Assembly: GCA_041394265.1 (NCBI GenBank)
Contig: JAWKIO010000005.1
Coordinates: 4,650,001-4,714,000 of the forward strand
Direction of reading: 5' to 3'
From: Acidimicrobiales bacterium
GTDB taxonomy: Bacteria > Actinomycetota > Acidimicrobiia > Acidimicrobiales > SZUA-35
Length of the DNA: 64,000 nt
Positions within the stretch are counted from its first letter, which is position 1; each line of letters opens with the position of its first letter. Positions 42,498 through 53,121 of the stretch are shown piece by piece. Both the position numbers and the translations under genes were made by a program. The notes under the pieces were generated by a model. The model did not search any database. It was not told the origin of the DNA and saw only the letters and a program-made list of their open reading frames with translations.

Positions 42498-43352
42498 TCA
42501 GCTGTCGGCGTACTCGTGTTCAGGTGCGGGGTAGATTCCGGCCTCGACCTCTTCCTTGTAGGTCTTCGCTGCCTCGAGCAGGGTCTCACCGATCTGGGCG
42601 TATTGCTTGACGAACTTCGGAATGCGGCCCTGAGTGAATCCCGCCCAGTCGGTCCAGACGAGCAGCTGGCCGTCGCATTCGGGTCCGGCGCCGACGCTGA
42701 TGGTGGGGATCGTGAGTTCGGCGGTGACCTGGGCCGCCACCGACGATGGCACCATTTCGAGAACCACGGCGAACGCACCGGCATCCTCGACGGCGTGGGC
42801 GTCGGCGAGGAGTGCCTCGGCGGCATCGCCGCGGCCCTGGATCAAGTGGCCGCCGAGACCGTGCTCACTCTGGGGCGTGAAACCGATGTGGGCCATGACG
42901 GGAATGCCGGCCCGGACGATGCGCTTGATCTGCTTCGCACTGCGCTGGCCGCCCTCGAGCTTCACCGCGTGGGATCCGGTCTCCTTCATGAAGCGGATGG
43001 CCGAATGCAACGCCTCTTCGGGTCCGTTCTCATAGGAACCGAACGGAAGGTCGGCAACGACGAGCGCCCGCTTCACGGCGCGCACGACGGCGGCGCACAG
43101 CGGGATGAGCTCGTCGATGGTGACGGGGATCGTGGAGTCGTAGCCGAAGACCGTGTTGCCGGCCGAGTCGCCGACGAGGAGGAAGTCGATGCCGGCGGCG
43201 TCGAAGATCTGCGCCGACATGAAGTCGTAGCTGGTCAGTCCGCTGATCTTGATGCCCTGCTCCTTGGCCCGCTGGAAGTGCCGGGTTCGGACTCGTTTGA
43301 GTGCCGCGTTGGTGTCAGGGGTGGATCCGTAGGGTCGCTCTTCTCCGCTCAC
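42498..43352 (-). CDS. panB: 3-methyl-2-oxobutanoate hydroxymethyltransferase
   Basis: The 284-residue TIM-barrel protein has the PanB markers KISGLTSYDFMSAQIFDAAG, LVGDSAGNTVFGYDSTIPVT with metal-binding Asp, PFGSYENGPEEALHSAIRF, VKLEGGQ and VMAHIGFTPQSEHGLGG. It transfers a hydroxymethyl group from methylenetetrahydrofolate to 2-oxoisovalerate, giving ketopantoate on the pantothenate/CoA route. The GTG at 43352 is chosen because TACGGT ends 6 nt before it and MSGEE-type starts are usual; an ATG nine codons upstream would lie over the promoter box. Confidence 0.93.
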   Translation of the reverse strand: MSGEERPYGSTPDTNAALKRVRTRHFQRAKEQGIKISGLTSYDFMSAQIFDAAGIDFLLVGDSAGNTVFGYDSTIPVTIDELIPLCAAVVRAVKRALVVADLPFGSYENGPEEALHSAIRFMKETGSHAVKLEGGQRSAKQIKRIVRAGIPVMAHIGFTPQSEHGLGGHLIQGRGDAAEALLADAHAVEDAGAFAVVLEMVPSSVAAQVTAELTIPTISVGAGPECDGQLLVWTDWAGFTQGRIPKFVKQYAQIGETLLEAAKTYKEEVEAGIYPAPEHEYADS

Positions 43353-43358
43353 GCCGAC

Positions 43359-43364
43359 ACCGTA
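43359..43364 (-). promoter_or_regulatory. -10 box (TACGGT), leaderless promoter of panB
   Basis: On the minus strand TACGGT is followed by 6 nt (GTCGGC) and the GTG start, the same geometry as at 3484 and 12680. It decides the start over an in-frame ATG further upstream. Confidence 0.6.
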
Positions 43365-43590
43365 GCGAGCGAACGCCACAACCGCAGGTCGAACGCGGAG
43401 GGCAGGTAGCCAGCTCGTCGTGCTTCGGGCCTGGTGAGCGCCACACCGGTGTGCCAGAAAGATGAAAGGTCATCGACGGCCGCCAACTGCCGATCATGTG
43501 GGAGACGACACAAGCGTCGCGAGACGTGCAACACTCGTCGTCGAGGGACAGGCGGCGGCAGACCGCCGTGCAACGGTTGGGAGAACTCGT

Positions 43591-44106
43591 ATGTGGGTAG
43601 CGCTCTTCGTGATGTTGGCTCTTGGCGGCACCTATCTGAAGGTGGCACCGCCGCTTCCGTCACGGTCGAGGAGCGACGCCGAGGATTCGTTCTGGCGCAG
43701 CACCAACTGGCAGGAGCGCAAGTCGCTGCGGTCGCTCGTCGAACGGCTACCGGGCGAGGCGACGTCTTTTGCATCGCTCGATCTTCGCCACCTGGTGATG
43801 ACCAGTCGCTCCGACTTCGTGGAGCCGCTCGCCGTCCGCACCGCCAGCCAGGGCCCCCGAGATCTGTGTCTCGTGGATCTGCCTGACGGCGGGACGCTGC
43901 GACTCACCGTGTTCGATCACCGCAATGCGCGCCGCTTTGCCGCAGCATGGTCACCCGACGCCGAACTTGGCATCCGACTCCGCTACATCGAGGGACTCGG
44001 CTGGCAGTGCTCATTGCACAACGGCGTCGGCAACCGAGCGGCCGTGGCTTCGGTCTACGGCTGGCTTGCCGACATCGACCGAAGCCACCACTCGCTCGTT
44101 CGGTGA
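43591..44106 (+). CDS. hypothetical single-pass membrane or secreted protein
   Basis: From ATG 43591 (GGGAGA 6 nt upstream) the product is 171 residues. A hydrophobic N-terminal stretch (MWVALFVMLALGGTYLKV) is a likely signal anchor. The remainder is a soluble domain of about 140 residues with LDLRHLVMTSRSDFVEPL, CLVDLPDGGTLRLTVFD and a C-terminal LGWQCSLHNGVGNRAAVASV segment; two cysteines could pair outside the cell. I do not recognise a family. An earlier in-frame ATG at 43462 lacks a ribosome site. It converges with the isocitrate dehydrogenase gene, with 15 bp between stops. Confidence 0.6.
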   Translation: MWVALFVMLALGGTYLKVAPPLPSRSRSDAEDSFWRSTNWQERKSLRSLVERLPGEATSFASLDLRHLVMTSRSDFVEPLAVRTASQGPRDLCLVDLPDGGTLRLTVFDHRNARRFAAAWSPDAELGIRLRYIEGLGWQCSLHNGVGNRAAVASVYGWLADIDRSHHSLVR

Positions 44107-44121
44107 GCTGACGCCCGCTGC

Positions 44122-46350
<2,229 letters not shown>

Positions 46351-46357
46351 GACGCCG

Positions 46358-46363
46358 AGGCTA
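46358..46363 (-). promoter_or_regulatory. -10 box (TAGCCT) of icd, overlapping the kinase stop
   Basis: On the minus strand TAGCCT is followed by 7 nt (CGGCGTC) and the icd GTG. Its TAG is the stop codon of the sensor kinase gene (46361-46363). The icd start is thus leaderless even though the gap to the upstream gene is only 10 bp. Confidence 0.6.
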
Positions 46364-47821
46364 GCGCTTCGAGGCGTCTCGCCGAGGACCTCGGGCCAGG
46401 TTCGGCACCCGGTGCTCCTGCTCCGGCGTCGTCCGCCGGAAGCCGACGGTCACGGTGAGGCCTCCGGCGTCGTTCGACGCCAACCGGAGGTGGGCGCCAG
46501 AGGCATCCGTGAGACCCTTCACGATGGCAAGTCCGAGGCCGCTGCCCTTCGAGTCCGCCGAGTCGCCGCCGCGCCAGAAGCGTTCCACCGCATGGTCGCG
46601 CTGGTCGGCGTCGAGGCCAGGCCCATTGTCGGCCACGCTCAACGCGACCGTTGTCGGGTCCACCGTCAGGGAGACCTCGATCTGTGCGCCGGGGATGTCC
46701 TGCGCTTCGAGGGCGTGGATGGCGTTGTCGATGAGATTGTCGAGGATCTGCTCCACCGCTCCCGGAACAGCGAGCACATGGGGTGAGGCGACGGCGCTCG
46801 ACAGCCCGACTGGCTCGACGAGCGACAGCGTCACGTTCGATTGCTCGGCGAGCGCGGTCCAGGTGTCGACACGTTCGGCAGCCAGTGCGCCGAGCGGGGT
46901 GTCGACGGGCGTGGAGGGACGCTCGGCGGTGGCCAACTGCAGGAGGTCGCTGACGAGCGCGCTCAGGCGATCCGTCTCGGCAATGGTGGCGTTGAGCTCC
47001 TCGGCCATGCCCGGGTCGGAGGTGGTGGCCTCGAGGTTCTCGAGTCGAAGGCGTAGCCCGGTGAGCGGCGTCCGCAGCTGGTGTGAGGCGTCGGCAACGA
47101 ACGAGCGTTGTTGCTGCAGCAGCCGATCGAGGCGCCGAGCCATGGTCGACATCGCCTCGTCGAGCTGTTCGATCTCGGGTGGTGCCCCAAGGACCGGTGG
47201 CGCAGGGGCCAAGTCGCCGCTGGAGAAGCGGACGGCGGTCGCGTGGAGCTGAAGGATCGGACGACTGATCGAGCGGGCGGTGGCCCACCCGACGGCGACG
47301 ACCATCAGCAGCACCAACGCGGCGATACCGCAGAGTCCCCACCAGAACTTGCGGATCTGCTCGGTCACCTCGTGGGTGTCGATGGTGAGTCGCAGGGCGC
47401 CGTGGACCACACCGCCCGACGCCACGGGCACCGCCACGTAGAGCAACTCGGCGCCGAGCGTCTCGGACCGCCGGGTGCCAGTGGCTCGTTCCCCCTGGAG
47501 CGCAGCAATGAACTCGGTGCGGGTCGAGAAGTCCCGGCCGATCTCGTTGCCGGTGTCGACCACGGCGATGCCCTCGGCGTCGACGATCACCACACGGACA
47601 CCGGTTCGTTCCGCGTAGACCTGGGCCTGGAAGGGGTCGAGCGGCTGATCACGTTCGAGGTCGTCCTCGTATGCCGTCATGAGCACGGTGGCGTCGCGCT
47701 CGGTGTCGGCGGTGAGCCGGTCGAGCTGGCGCTGCTGGAAGAAGAGCCCCAGCGGGACCTCCAAGACGACCAGTACCAGCGCCGTGATCAACAGATAGCT
47801 GGCAAGAAGACGACGGGTCAC
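46361..47821 (-). CDS. sensor histidine kinase with extracellular domain
   Basis: The 486-residue protein starts at a GTG overlapping the response regulator stop by 4 nt. Membrane spans are at about 8-27 and 163-183, enclosing an extracytoplasmic domain of about 130 residues with RVVIVDAEGIAVVDTGNEIG, a PAS/cache-like strand. A HAMP linker follows, then HisKA with DASHQLRTPLTGL (His247), the N box DNLIDNAIHALEA, G1 VADNGPGLD and G2 GSGLGLAIVKGL. It pairs with the regulator encoded before it. The signal is unknown. Its TAG stop is part of the predicted icd promoter. Confidence 0.93.
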   Translation of the reverse strand: MTRRLLASYLLITALVLVVLEVPLGLFFQQRQLDRLTADTERDATVLMTAYEDDLERDQPLDPFQAQVYAERTGVRVVIVDAEGIAVVDTGNEIGRDFSTRTEFIAALQGERATGTRRSETLGAELLYVAVPVASGGVVHGALRLTIDTHEVTEQIRKFWWGLCGIAALVLLMVVAVGWATARSISRPILQLHATAVRFSSGDLAPAPPVLGAPPEIEQLDEAMSTMARRLDRLLQQQRSFVADASHQLRTPLTGLRLRLENLEATTSDPGMAEELNATIAETDRLSALVSDLLQLATAERPSTPVDTPLGALAAERVDTWTALAEQSNVTLSLVEPVGLSSAVASPHVLAVPGAVEQILDNLIDNAIHALEAQDIPGAQIEVSLTVDPTTVALSVADNGPGLDADQRDHAVERFWRGGDSADSKGSGLGLAIVKGLTDASGAHLRLASNDAGGLTVTVGFRRTTPEQEHRVPNLARGPRRDASKR

Positions 47822-48483
47822 GCCACGAGGTCTACCCCGAGTGCGAAGCCGACGCCACGGATCGTCACCACTCGTTCGGCGCCGATCTTCTTGCGCAACG
47901 AGGCGATGTGGACATCGAGGGTCTTGGTGGACCCCCACCAGTTCTCGTCCCAGACCTGTTCCATGATCTGTTCACGCGTCACGACGGCGCCGGGATCGGC
48001 CGCCAGACAGTCGAGGAGGTCGTACTCCTTCGGTGTGAGCGCAACGGCCTCACCGTCGAGCGTGACCTGGTGGCTGCGACGATCGATGCGTAGGTCGCCG
48101 ATGTCGACCGGTTCGAGCGACGGTGTTGTCTCGGCAGCCGATCGACGCAGGACCGCCCGGATTCGCGCGACGAGCTCACGCGCACCGAAGGGCTTCACGA
48201 CGTAGTCGTCGGCACCGAGTTCGAGAAGGGTGACCCGATCGATCTCGTCGCCCCGAGCGCTGACCACGATGATCGGAACGCTCGATCGACTCCGCAGTTC
48301 ACGACACACAACGTGGCCGTCGAGATCGGGCAGTCCGAGATCGAGGAGCACCAGGTCGACGTCGCCGGCGTCGAGTGCGGCTCGCGCCGTCGCGGCGTGT
48401 TGCACCTCGAATCCCTCGCGTCGAAGGGCCACGCCGAGTGGCTGGGCGATCGAGGGGTCATCTTCCACGACGAGGAGTTTCAC
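47818..48483 (-). CDS. OmpR/PhoB-family response regulator
   Basis: The 221-residue protein has a receiver domain with VVEDDPS, phosphoacceptor Asp48 in LVLLDLGLPD, VVSARGD and the conserved Lys in DDYVVKPFGAREL. A winged-helix domain follows (LTPKEYDLLDCLAADPGAVV, VHIASLRKKIGAERV). The start is GTG (VKLLVVEDD). It is the first gene of a two-gene operon with the kinase and is divergent from a secreted acidic protein across 180 bp, which is a possible target region. Confidence 0.93.
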   Translation of the reverse strand: MKLLVVEDDPSIAQPLGVALRREGFEVQHAATARAALDAGDVDLVLLDLGLPDLDGHVVCRELRSRSSVPIIVVSARGDEIDRVTLLELGADDYVVKPFGARELVARIRAVLRRSAAETTPSLEPVDIGDLRIDRRSHQVTLDGEAVALTPKEYDLLDCLAADPGAVVTREQIMEQVWDENWWGSTKTLDVHIASLRKKIGAERVVTIRGVGFALGVDLVA

Positions 48484-48663
48484 TGCGACAGCGTCGCAGC
48501 TGGGTGGGGGTTGTTTACCAATTCCTTGCCATTCGCTGGCCCGGTGTTTCGAGGTTGCTCACTAGAGTCCGAAGGAGCGTGGCCCGCCGGTCGGGACACG
48601 TGGCCACCGTGCAGGTTCGTGCCCGGGTGGCGTCTCAGCCGCAACGGAGAAGGGTGCCGGTCC

Positions 48664-49191
48664 ATGCAGATCCGAGCGGTCGTCGTTGCGGTGGCATCGC
48701 TCATCGGCATCGTGGCAACCGCCGGCAGCGCCGTGGGTCTGAACCTCGGCATCTTGCGCTCCGCCGACAGCGGTCCGGTCGGCCAGCTGACCATCGCCGA
48801 TCTCACGCCTCGTCCCGATCCGGTGTCGATCACCGTGGCCGCTCCCGAGGGGCAGCCGCTCCGGTCATCCACCTCGCCCTCGACGGTGACCACACCGCCG
48901 CCGTCGACGAGCAACTCCTCGGCCGATCGGCCAGTCACGACGCCTGCGACGAACACGCCGAGCTCGAGCACCGGTGCCGCCCCGTCGTCGACGCAGCCGT
49001 CAGCAACTGCGCAGCCCACGACCTCGCTAGCTCCCGCCGAGCACCAGGCGACCGCCACGAGTCACGACGATGCGGGGTCGCAAGATGCGTCGTCCGACCA
49101 CGACTCGACCGACCAGGAGTCGTCCGACCACGAGTCGGAGGACGAATCCGACGACCACGATGACCACGACGGACGAGACGACGACGACTGA
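48664..49191 (+). CDS. secreted protein with Ser/Thr/Pro linker and Asp/His-rich tail
   Basis: From ATG 48664 (GGAGAAGG about 10 nt upstream) the protein is 175 residues. A signal peptide covers about 1-25 (AVVVAVASLIGIVATAGSAVG). About 30 residues of ordinary sequence follow, then a long Ser/Thr/Pro-rich stretch of cell-wall linker type (residues about 65-125). The last 45 residues are dominated by Asp, Glu, His and Ser (SSDHDSTDQESSDHESEDE, then DDHDDHDGRDDDD), which suggests divalent-cation binding. No domain is recognised. The DUF2231 membrane protein gene follows 53 bp downstream and also ends in an acidic SADHDD tail. Confidence 0.7.
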   Translation: MQIRAVVVAVASLIGIVATAGSAVGLNLGILRSADSGPVGQLTIADLTPRPDPVSITVAAPEGQPLRSSTSPSTVTTPPPSTSNSSADRPVTTPATNTPSSSTGAAPSSTQPSATAQPTTSLAPAEHQATATSHDDAGSQDASSDHDSTDQESSDHESEDESDDHDDHDGRDDDD

Positions 49192-49244
49192 CGTCGCCGA
49201 TCGGCCGACCTGCACTCGCACCCGCAACGAAAGCGACCCTCGAC

Positions 49245-49736
49245 ATGGAACTGAACGAGATCTTTGGACTTCCCGCACATCCGCTGCTCGTGCATGCCGC
49301 AGTAGTGCTGCTGCCGATTGCGGCGCTCGGGCTCGTGCTGATCGCGCTGCGACCGGCGTGGCGACGCCCCTATGGTCCGCTGGTCGTGGTCTTCGCCCTC
49401 ACGGCGCTGGTGTCGGTTGGGTTGGCGCAGGGGTCCGGCGAACAGCTTGAGGAGCGGGTCGAGGAGACCCGGCTCGTCGAGGAGCACACCGACGAGGGTG
49501 AGAGCGTGATTCCCTGGGCGTTCGCCGTGTTCGCCCTGTCGGCGGCCACCGTTGCGATCGAGCCACTCTCGAAACGAGTGCCAGCGGCTCGCTCGAAGGC
49601 TGCGGCCTCAGCCCTGGTGGCTCTGAGCGTCCTGGCTGCCGTCGGTGCCATCTTCTTCGTGATCGAGGTCGGCCACAGCGGCGCGAAGGCGGCGTGGGAC
49701 GACCTGCCGGCGGCGTCGGCCGACCACGACGACTGA
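49245..49736 (+). CDS. DUF2231 membrane protein
   Basis: The 163-residue protein has four predicted membrane spans and the DUF2231 start FGLPAHPLLVHAAVVLLPIA, where the two histidines (HPLLVH) are conserved in the family and may bind heme or metal. A charged loop (EQLEERVEETRLVEEHTDEG) lies between spans 2 and 3. Family function is not established; members are often near redox or heme proteins. The end is acidic with His (SADHDD), like the tail of the protein encoded before it. A strong hairpin follows the stop. Confidence 0.82.
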   Translation: MELNEIFGLPAHPLLVHAAVVLLPIAALGLVLIALRPAWRRPYGPLVVVFALTALVSVGLAQGSGEQLEERVEETRLVEEHTDEGESVIPWAFAVFALSAATVAIEPLSKRVPAARSKAAASALVALSVLAAVGAIFFVIEVGHSGAKAAWDDLPAASADHDD

Positions 49737-49754
49737 CACTCGCCGACTGGCGGT

Positions 49755-49794
49755 GGTGATGGGTCCCGGTCGGTATCGACCAGGTCCCATCACC
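49755..49794. terminator. bidirectional terminator hairpin
   Basis: GGTGATGGG pairs perfectly with CCCATCACC, and after an interrupted TCC/AGG segment GGTCG pairs with CGACC around a GTAT loop. The stem is about 19 bp with two mismatches. It lies between the stops of two convergent genes (49736 and 49810), so it can end transcription from both sides. Confidence 0.75.
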
Positions 49795-49809
49795 GGTGAG
49801 CAGGCTGGG

Positions 49810-49971
49810 TCAGCCGCCGAGAATCTTGCGGAGCCACTTCGGTCCGCCGGTACCGGCGTCGCACTGGCAGCGGTCGGCGGGGGCGACATCGCCGAGCACC
49901 TGCTCGACATGGGCACCGCATCCGGCCCAGGATGGCTTCTTGCAGTTGTTGCACATGGTTCGTCTACACAT
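49810..49971 (-). CDS. small conserved Cys-rich protein
   Basis: The 53-residue product starts MCRRTMCNNCKKPSWAGCGA and continues with HVEQVLGDV and RCQCDAG. The C-N-N-C pair, CG and CQC cysteines, with W and H, suggest a small zinc ribbon. I recall short proteins with this WAGCG-HVEQVL pattern in many actinobacteria and some fungi; none has a firm function. ATG 49971 is favoured by TAGAGT 7 nt upstream; an eight-codon upstream extension would cover that box. Confidence 0.78.
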   Translation of the reverse strand: MCRRTMCNNCKKPSWAGCGAHVEQVLGDVAPADRCQCDAGTGGPKWLRKILGG

Positions 49972-49978
49972 GTCTGCC

Positions 49979-49984
49979 ACTCTA
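49979..49984 (-). promoter_or_regulatory. -10 box (TAGAGT) of the small Cys-rich protein gene
   Basis: On the minus strand TAGAGT is followed by 7 nt (GGCAGAC) and the ATG at 49971. No ribosome site is present, in line with a leaderless start. Confidence 0.6.
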
Positions 49985-50033
49985 CACCACATCATCCGAA
50001 TGTACGTACATTACCCCTGAGGAAGGTTTCCCC

Positions 50034-50849
50034 GTGTCCGACAACGCCCCTTCACCTGCACCAACACCCGACACTCCCGAACTGTCCACGGTGAAGGTGA
50101 GCGTCGACGGCGCCATCGGGCGGCTCACGCTCGATGTGCCGGACAAGCTCAACCCCCTCGGTTGGCGCACACTCGACGAGATCGCCATCGCGGCGCGGTG
50201 GTTCGATCGCCAGTCACAGGTGAAGGTGGTGGTCGTCAGCGGCGCTGGGCGCGCCTTCTCTGCGGGAGCTGACCTGTCGACCTTTTCCAGCCGGATGGAG
50301 ATCACCACCCGAGAAGCTGCCGACTACGGGCGCAAGATGGCCGAGGCACTCGAGTCGATGCAGGCACTGGCGATCGCCTCGATCCAGGGATGGTGTGTCG
50401 GCGGAGGCCTCGTGCTCGCGGCGGCCTGTGATCTGCGCGTTGCTGGGGAATCGGCGATGTTCTCGATTCCCGAGGTCGATCTCGGGATCCCGCTCGCTTG
50501 GGGTGGCATCCCGCGCCTGGTCCGAGAGATCGGACCGGCGCTCACCAAGGAGCTCGTGCTCACGTGCCGGCCATTCGATCCGGCCGAAGCCAAGGCGGCT
50601 GGCTTCCTCAATCGAGTGGTGGCCGACGATCAGCTCGAAGCCGAAGTCGAGGCGCTCGCCGACCAGCTCGCCTCCAAGGCGTCGCATGCCCTGTTCAGCA
50701 CCAAGCGCCACGTGAATGCCGTGACCGACCAGATGGTCGGCACCATGCGCAGCTGGTCCGACGCTGATGGGCTGGTGACGGCGTTCGGCGACCCGGAGTG
50801 CGCCGATGCTCGCCGGGCGTACCTGGCACAGCGGAGCAGCCGCTCGTGA
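50034..50849 (+). CDS. enoyl-CoA hydratase/isomerase family protein
   Basis: The GTG at 50034 has GAGGAAGG 8 nt upstream and gives 271 residues. Crotonase markers are LTLDVPDKLNPLGWRTLDE, the oxyanion-hole segments GAGRAFSAGADLS and GWCVGGGLVLAAACDLRVA, and AMFSIPEVDLGIPLAWGG, which holds the Glu (PEVDLG) of true hydratases. It likely hydrates or isomerises an enoyl-CoA. The stop codon lies in the first unit of a 23-bp tandem repeat. A TACATT sequence about 20 bp upstream of the ribosome site could be a -10 box. Confidence 0.9.
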   Translation: MSDNAPSPAPTPDTPELSTVKVSVDGAIGRLTLDVPDKLNPLGWRTLDEIAIAARWFDRQSQVKVVVVSGAGRAFSAGADLSTFSSRMEITTREAADYGRKMAEALESMQALAIASIQGWCVGGGLVLAAACDLRVAGESAMFSIPEVDLGIPLAWGGIPRLVREIGPALTKELVLTCRPFDPAEAKAAGFLNRVVADDQLEAEVEALADQLASKASHALFSTKRHVNAVTDQMVGTMRSWSDADGLVTAFGDPECADARRAYLAQRSSRS

Positions 50850-50920
50850 GGGAGCGGGGCAGCCGCTCGTGAGGGAGCGGGGCAGCCGCTCGTGAGGGAG
50901 CGGGGCAGCCGGTCGTGACA
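50837..50920. repeat. 23-bp tandem repeat spanning a stop codon
   Basis: Four units start at 50837, 50860, 50883 and 50906 (CAGCCGCTCGTGAGGGAGCGG-type). The first contains the final codons and TGA of the crotonase gene, so each further unit repeats the end of the gene with its stop. The last unit is truncated and changed (CAGCCGGTCGTGACA). The array lies 74 bp before the next start. Confidence 0.92.
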
Positions 50921-50993
50921 CGCTCGGCTCCTTCCGGTCGGCGAGGCGCCGTTTCGCTCGACAAGCGAAGGGGCGGCCGCCAGACTCGCTGAG

Positions 50994-52943
50994 GTGACCA
51001 GCAACCCGACCTCACCAACCTTCAGCCGCACCGCCCCCAAGGAGCCGACGGCCGCCACGCTCGCGGTGCTCGCCGAGGCGGCAGCAACCCTCGATCTCGA
51101 GGTGATCGACGACGAGCTCGCCGTGCGTGGCTTGATCGCCGAGCTCGCTGGCCCGATCGAGGTGGCCGGTCCCGGTGGGTCGACCCAGACCGTGTGGGAC
51201 ACCGCTCGCCACGACTTCATCCGTACGGCCTCCGACGTGCCCGACTCCGTCCATCCGAGCCTGTGGCGCCAGGCTCAACGCAACGCTCCGCATGGTTTGT
51301 TCGAGGTGGCGCCGGGTCTGTGGCAGGCCCGTGGCTACGACCTGTCCAACATCTCGTTCATCGCAGGAGAGGTGGGGTGGATCGTGATCGATCCACTGAC
51401 CACCGAAGCCACCGCTCGGGCGTGCCTGCAGCTGGCGAACGATACGCTTGGCGAGCGGCCGGTCACCGCCGTGATCTACACCCACAGCCACGTCGACCAC
51501 TTCGGCGGCGTGCTCGGCGTCACCAGTGCCGACGCCGTGGCGAACGGTGAGGTTCGCATCATCGCCCCTCAGCACTTTCTCCGTGAGGCGGTGTTCGAGA
51601 ACGTCGTCGCCGGTCCGGCGATGGCACGTCGGGCGGCCTACCAGTTCGGGGCGACGCTGCCGGCCGGGCCCCGCCAACACGTCGACTCCGGCCTCGGCAA
51701 GGCCGTGCCGCTTTCCAGCCCGGGACTGCTCGCGCCGACCGAGGAGATCACCGAAACTGGGCAGGAGCTCGTGGTCGACGGTGTGCGGATCGTCTTCCAG
51801 AACACTCCGGAGTCCGAGGCGCCCGCCGAGATGAACTTCTACTTCCCCGACGCGGGGTGGCTGTGCATGGCCGAGAACTGTTCGCACAACATGCACAACC
51901 TGGTGCCGCTGCGGGGTGCCCAGGTCCGTGATTCGCTGGCCTGGTCGAAGTACATCAACGAGGCGATCGAGTTGTTCGGCGGCGAGGCCACGCTCATGTT
52001 CGCCAGCCATCACTGGCCCCGGTGGGGCAACGACGACACCGATGGGTTCCTCCGCAAGCAGCGCGACCTGTACCGCTGGATCCACGATCAGACCATGCGA
52101 CGGGCCAATCGAGGCATGACGCCGCTCGAGATCGCGGAAGACCTTGCCCTGCCCGAGGTCTTCGTCGCTCAGGGTCACACACGTGGCTACTACGGCTCGC
52201 TGGTCCACAACGTCAAGGCGGTCTACCAGCGCTACCTGAGTTGGTACGACGGCAACCCCACGCACCTGTGGCAGCACCCGCCGGTGGCGGCGGGGACCCG
52301 CTATGTCGCGTTGGCCGGAGGGGCCGATGCGTTGCTCGATCATGCGCAGCGAGCGTTCGACGAGGGCGACTACCGATGGGTGGCCGAGGTGGTCAACCAC
52401 CTCGTGTTTGCCGACCCGACCAACGAGCGGGCTCGGGAGCTGCAGGCTGATGCGTTCGAGCAGCTCGGCTATCAATCAGAATCGGCCACGTGGCGCAACG
52501 CTTACCTGACCGGAGCGCAAGAGCTCCGAAACGGTCCGCCGCCGGCTCGCCCGGCGCTGCGACGCGGCCTGGTCGAGGCCCTGACCGTCGACCTGATGTT
52601 CGACGCCATCGCCATTCGGCTCCAGGACGAGCTGGTCGCAGGGGAGCGGGCGGAGATCAACTGGACCTTCACCGACATCGACGCCGACAGCGGGCAGCGG
52701 GACTGGGTGCTGGGACTCGAACACCAGGCGCTGCACTACGTCGCCGGTCGCCATAGCCCTGACGCCACCGTGACCGTCACACTCACCAAGGCGCTGATGG
52801 CCGAGATCATGGGAGGCGAAACGACGTTCGTCGACGCCGTCACCGCCGGTCGGGCCACGCTCGACGGCGACCCGGCGGCGCTGATCACGGTCTTCGGCCA
52901 TCTCGAGGTCTTCCAGTCCGGCTTCGCCATCGTCGAACCCTGA
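50994..52943 (+). CDS. alkyl/aryl-sulfatase (SdsA1-like metallo-beta-lactamase fold)
   Basis: The 649-residue protein has the layout of SdsA1-type sulfatases. A binuclear zinc site THSHVDHFGG (His164, His166, Asp168, His169) lies in the N-terminal half, with ENCSHNMHNL and FASHHWPRWG as further ligands. The dimerisation region follows (EDLALPEVFVAQGHTRGYYG, VKAVYQRYLSWYDGNPTHLW). The C-terminal 130 residues form an SCP2-like domain that binds hydrophobic tails. Such enzymes hydrolyse alkyl sulfates to alcohol and sulfate. No signal peptide is seen, so it is likely cytoplasmic. The start is GTG. A SulP transporter gene follows. Confidence 0.9.
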   Translation: MTSNPTSPTFSRTAPKEPTAATLAVLAEAAATLDLEVIDDELAVRGLIAELAGPIEVAGPGGSTQTVWDTARHDFIRTASDVPDSVHPSLWRQAQRNAPHGLFEVAPGLWQARGYDLSNISFIAGEVGWIVIDPLTTEATARACLQLANDTLGERPVTAVIYTHSHVDHFGGVLGVTSADAVANGEVRIIAPQHFLREAVFENVVAGPAMARRAAYQFGATLPAGPRQHVDSGLGKAVPLSSPGLLAPTEEITETGQELVVDGVRIVFQNTPESEAPAEMNFYFPDAGWLCMAENCSHNMHNLVPLRGAQVRDSLAWSKYINEAIELFGGEATLMFASHHWPRWGNDDTDGFLRKQRDLYRWIHDQTMRRANRGMTPLEIAEDLALPEVFVAQGHTRGYYGSLVHNVKAVYQRYLSWYDGNPTHLWQHPPVAAGTRYVALAGGADALLDHAQRAFDEGDYRWVAEVVNHLVFADPTNERARELQADAFEQLGYQSESATWRNAYLTGAQELRNGPPPARPALRRGLVEALTVDLMFDAIAIRLQDELVAGERAEINWTFTDIDADSGQRDWVLGLEHQALHYVAGRHSPDATVTVTLTKALMAEIMGGETTFVDAVTAGRATLDGDPAALITVFGHLEVFQSGFAIVEP

Positions 52944-53121
52944 CCACCGGGCATCAAGCGCTCGGGCAACCTGCGGCCGAACTGCCGGGCCTGCGTCCAT
53001 TCTGAGGCAAGCTCCGGGGTTCCGCGCTGCTGAGCGTACGGAGGCCCGGAGGTTTGGTGAGATTGGACGGTGGCCCGGAGGTTGCCAGCAACGGCGGCAG
53101 TCGGCTGGCACACTCGGTGAC

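Noticed and set aside
43462..43590. Earlier start for the membrane protein ending at 44106
   Set aside because: The ATG at 43462 lacks a ribosome site, and the extra residues are basic and low in hydrophobicity ahead of an otherwise normal signal anchor.
50900..51000. Small gene in the repeat region between the crotonase and the sulfatase
   Set aside because: Only repeat-derived open frames are present, without ribosome sites.
52944..53121. Small gene between the sulfatase and SulP genes
   Set aside because: The 178 bp hold no frame with a start, ribosome site and plausible codon use; nothing recognisable was seen.
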